Shown here: positions 62,196-64,000 of the stretch, piece after piece
How the letters are laid out: each line of letters begins with the position of its first letter
Numbering within the stretch: position 1 is the first letter of the stretch
Assembly (NCBI RefSeq): GCF_002245535.1
Contig: NZ_NKCN01000003.1
Location: forward strand, 1 to 64,000
Direction of reading: 5' to 3'
DNA: 64,000 nt
Source of the DNA: Mycobacterium lehmannii
GTDB taxonomy: Bacteria; Actinomycetota; Actinomycetes; Mycobacteriales; Mycobacteriaceae
Notes under the pieces: generated by a model
Database searches by the model: none
The model's input: the letters and a program-made list of their open reading frames with translations, nothing else
Told to the model about the DNA's origin: nothing
Position numbers and translations under genes: made by a program

Positions 62196-63430
62196 CCACA
62201 TTCGCACCACAGTCAGCGTCGATCGACATTCCGGACCTTCCCGACCTCGCCCGGATGTACCGGGAATGCGGGGCGCGACTGCGTGATTCGATGATGGACA
62301 AGGGTGTCGACGCACTGGTCCTGCTCGGCAACGGCAACGTCGTGTATGCGACCGGTATCAGCTGGCCGCTGCTCGACGCCGGGCTCTCACACGTGGAACG
62401 TCCGGTGGCGATCGTGCTCGCCGACGACCCACACCCGCACCTGTTCATGCCGCTGCGGGAGGGGTCCTCGTCGCAGTGCGAAGTGCCCGACGACCATGTG
62501 CACGGCCCGCTCTACCTCGAATTCGACGAGGGCGTCGAACAATTCGCGAAGGTGCTGGCCGACCTGGTTCCCGCTGGCGGCAAGATCGCGGTCGACGAGC
62601 TGACCGGCGCCATGCGCCGCGCATCCGCAGCGCTGTTCCCTTCGGGTCCGCCGTCGGACGCCGCGCAGGTCGTAGGGCCTGCCAAGCTGGTCAAGACGCC
62701 CGACCAGATCTCATGCGTCCGCCATGCCTGCCGTATCACCGAAGAGGCGATGGTCGACGTGCAGAAGGCGCTGGCCCCCGGTGTGCGGCAGGTCGACCTC
62801 TCGGCGGCGTTCGTGCGCCGTGCGTTCGAACTCGGCGCGACCGCCAACATGCTCGAGGCCATCTGGCAGGTGATGCCGACGACGAAGACCAGCGGTTCGG
62901 TGTGGACCACCACCGGAGACCTGGCGCTGCCGCTGTTGACCACCGAACGCGAACTCGAACGCGGTGACGTGTTGTGGACCGACGTCAGCATCACCTACAA
63001 CGGGTACTGCTCGGACTTCGGGCGCACCTGGCTGGTCGGCGACGAGCCGAATGACCGCCAGCACGCGCAGTTCGAGAAGTGGCGGGAGATCCTGTCTGCC
63101 GTGCTGTCGGTCACCAAGGCCGGCGCGACGAGTGGTGACCTGGCCCGCGCGGGCATCGCCGCCAACGGTGGCACCAAGCCGTGGCTGCCACACTTCTACC
63201 TCGGGCACGGCATCGGCACCAACGCCGCCGAAATGCCCATGATCGGAACGGATCTGGGCGAGGAGTTCGACGACAATTTCGTGTTCCCTGCCGGGATGTT
63301 GCTGGTGCTCGAACCCGTGGTGTGGGAGGACGGCACCGGTGGCTACCGGAGCGAGGAGATCGTGGTCATCACCGACGACGGATACCAGTCCATCACCGAT
63401 TACCCCTACGCCCCCTACGGACGGAACTGA
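62192..63430 (+). CDS. M24 (aminopeptidase P/creatinase-fold) protein, first of a tandem pair
   Basis: A 412-residue pita-bread metalloprotein with the full set of metal ligands: Asp264, Asp275, His339 (LGHGIGT), Glu374 (LEPVVWED) and Glu388 (RSEEIVV). The creatinase-like N-terminal domain is present. The family includes Xaa-Pro peptidases, creatinase and lyases acting on small C-N compounds. Its place in a catabolic operon argues for a small-molecule substrate rather than peptides; that is inference. GTG 62192 overlaps the amidohydrolase stop. Confidence 0.87.
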   Translation: MTTFAPQSASIDIPDLPDLARMYRECGARLRDSMMDKGVDALVLLGNGNVVYATGISWPLLDAGLSHVERPVAIVLADDPHPHLFMPLREGSSSQCEVPDDHVHGPLYLEFDEGVEQFAKVLADLVPAGGKIAVDELTGAMRRASAALFPSGPPSDAAQVVGPAKLVKTPDQISCVRHACRITEEAMVDVQKALAPGVRQVDLSAAFVRRAFELGATANMLEAIWQVMPTTKTSGSVWTTTGDLALPLLTTERELERGDVLWTDVSITYNGYCSDFGRTWLVGDEPNDRQHAQFEKWREILSAVLSVTKAGATSGDLARAGIAANGGTKPWLPHFYLGHGIGTNAAEMPMIGTDLGEEFDDNFVFPAGMLLVLEPVVWEDGTGGYRSEEIVVITDDGYQSITDYPYAPYGRN

Positions 63431-64000
63431 ATGGCACTCCAGATTCTCCCTGACGCAGCCGATCTGCGACGGGGCCGCCGCGAGCGCGCGCTGGCCCAGA
63501 TGGAGGAACGCGACATCGACATCCTGGTGCTGGGGCGGCAGGCCAACGTGCGCTACGTGACCGGCGCCCCGCAGCTGTGGGTGGCGGGTACCCGGCCGTT
63601 CGGACCAATCTGCGAGGTCGTCCGCTCGACCGGTGAGATCCACCTCAACAGCACCTGGGACGAGGGCATCCCCGACGAGATTCCCCACGACCACCTGTAC
63701 GGGCTGGCGTGGAACCCGATGACGCTCGTTGACGTGCTCAAGGCGCTGCCCGGGGCCGCCACCGCCAAACGGGTGGGAACCGATTCGCTGACACCGACAT
63801 TCGCGCAGCTGCTGCCGATGGCGTTCCCCGACGCCGAAATCGTCGACGCCGAACCGGCGCTGCGGGCCGCGCGCCGGATCAAGACCGCCGACGAGATCGC
63901 GGTGCTCCGCGGTGCGCTGAGTGTGGCCGAGGCGGCGCTCGACGCCGCGCGCGCCGAGTTGGCGGCCGGGACGACCGAGAAGTCGCTGACCGGTGCGCTG
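63431..64000 (+). CDS. M24-family protein, second of the pair, truncated by the window end
   Basis: The first 190 codons are visible from ATG 63431, immediately after the previous stop. The creatinase N-terminal domain is clear (MEERDIDILVLGRQANVRYVTGAP) and the linker RIKTADEIAVLRGALSVAEAAL leads into the catalytic domain, which lies beyond 64000. It is a diverged paralogue of the preceding gene; tandem copies may form a heterodimer, or one copy may have lost its metal site. Confidence 0.85.
   Translation, partial: MALQILPDAADLRRGRRERALAQMEERDIDILVLGRQANVRYVTGAPQLWVAGTRPFGPICEVVRSTGEIHLNSTWDEGIPDEIPHDHLYGLAWNPMTLVDVLKALPGAATAKRVGTDSLTPTFAQLLPMAFPDAEIVDAEPALRAARRIKTADEIAVLRGALSVAEAALDAARAELAAGTTEKSLTGAL

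Overview
The window is high-GC actinobacterial DNA, most likely from a fast-growing Mycobacterium (Mycolicibacterium) or a close relative. The left end carries the core order seen around M. tuberculosis Rv1339-Rv1343c: an Rv1339-type phosphodiesterase, rph, rdgB, a DUF3817 protein and an LprD-like lipoprotein, followed by tRNA-Leu(UAG). An MFS exporter is inserted between rdgB and the DUF3817 gene. GTG/TTG starts, ATGA/GTGA stop-start overlaps, a WhiB6 protein, F420-type LLM oxidoreductases and many P450, FadD, FadE and TetR genes fit the same assignment. No rRNA, CRISPR array, integrase or transposase was seen.

Region 1 (1-9 kb): core genes, then whiB6 and a divergent TetR with a paired operator, and an AraC regulator divergent from an amidohydrolase. 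Region 2 (9-23.5 kb): an amine-dehydrogenase-family oxidoreductase and an SDR on the minus strand face a plus-strand array that looks like one long transcription unit. Its order is TetR, six-helix membrane protein, TetR paralogue, 35-aa membrane microprotein, VWA protein (NorD/CoxE-like), MoxR/NorQ-like AAA+ ATPase, 42-aa membrane microprotein, second copy of the six-helix protein, one-helix protein, P450, two amine-dehydrogenase-family proteins, a VOC protein, two P450s, and a homologue of eukaryotic ERG2 sterol isomerase/sigma-1 receptor. From 15.7 kb on, most genes overlap by 1-8 bases. TGAC-N4-GTCA palindromes precede the start of this array.

Region 3 (23.5-42.9 kb): a minus-strand unit (SDR, FadD, small protein, membrane adenylate cyclase, two MHS transporters) is divergent from a CoA-ester catabolic set. 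That set has a split B12-dependent acyl-CoA mutase with a MeaB chaperone, an LLM oxidoreductase, a CoA-transferase, a 2Fe-2S ferredoxin, FadD, a short plus long acyl-CoA dehydrogenase pair, enoyl-CoA hydratase, SDR and thiolase. This would activate a branched or cyclic carboxylic acid, beta-oxidise it and rearrange its carbon skeleton. Region 4 (42.9-45.4 kb): a TetR with a long palindromic operator controls four membrane-protein genes that include COX3/NorE-like and COX4/NorF-like subunits but no catalytic subunit I.

Region 5 (45.5-64 kb): an aromatic or steroid-ring catabolic cluster. A KstD-like flavoprotein and an IclR regulator (with an N-terminal tandem repeat) lie on the minus strand. 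Divergent from them are an MhpC/MhpA/MhpB-type meta-cleavage set, another KstD-like enzyme, an LLM oxidoreductase, SDRs, a cyclase-family hydrolase, an FMN reductase, an alpha/beta hydrolase, a TetR, a 3Fe-4S ferredoxin with its P450, an amidohydrolase, and two tandem M24 peptidase-family proteins, the last cut by the window end. A shared palindrome GAGAAT-N3-ATTCTC lies in the divergent promoters at 35.0, 40.2 and 48.1 kb and links regions 3 and 5.

The most unusual content is the MoxR/VWA module with its duplicated unknown membrane protein, and the ERG2/sigma-1-like gene at the end of what appears to be the same operon. The functional links between them are inference. There is no gene-free stretch longer than 300 bases; the longest (39128-39378) is filled by a structured inverted-repeat element.
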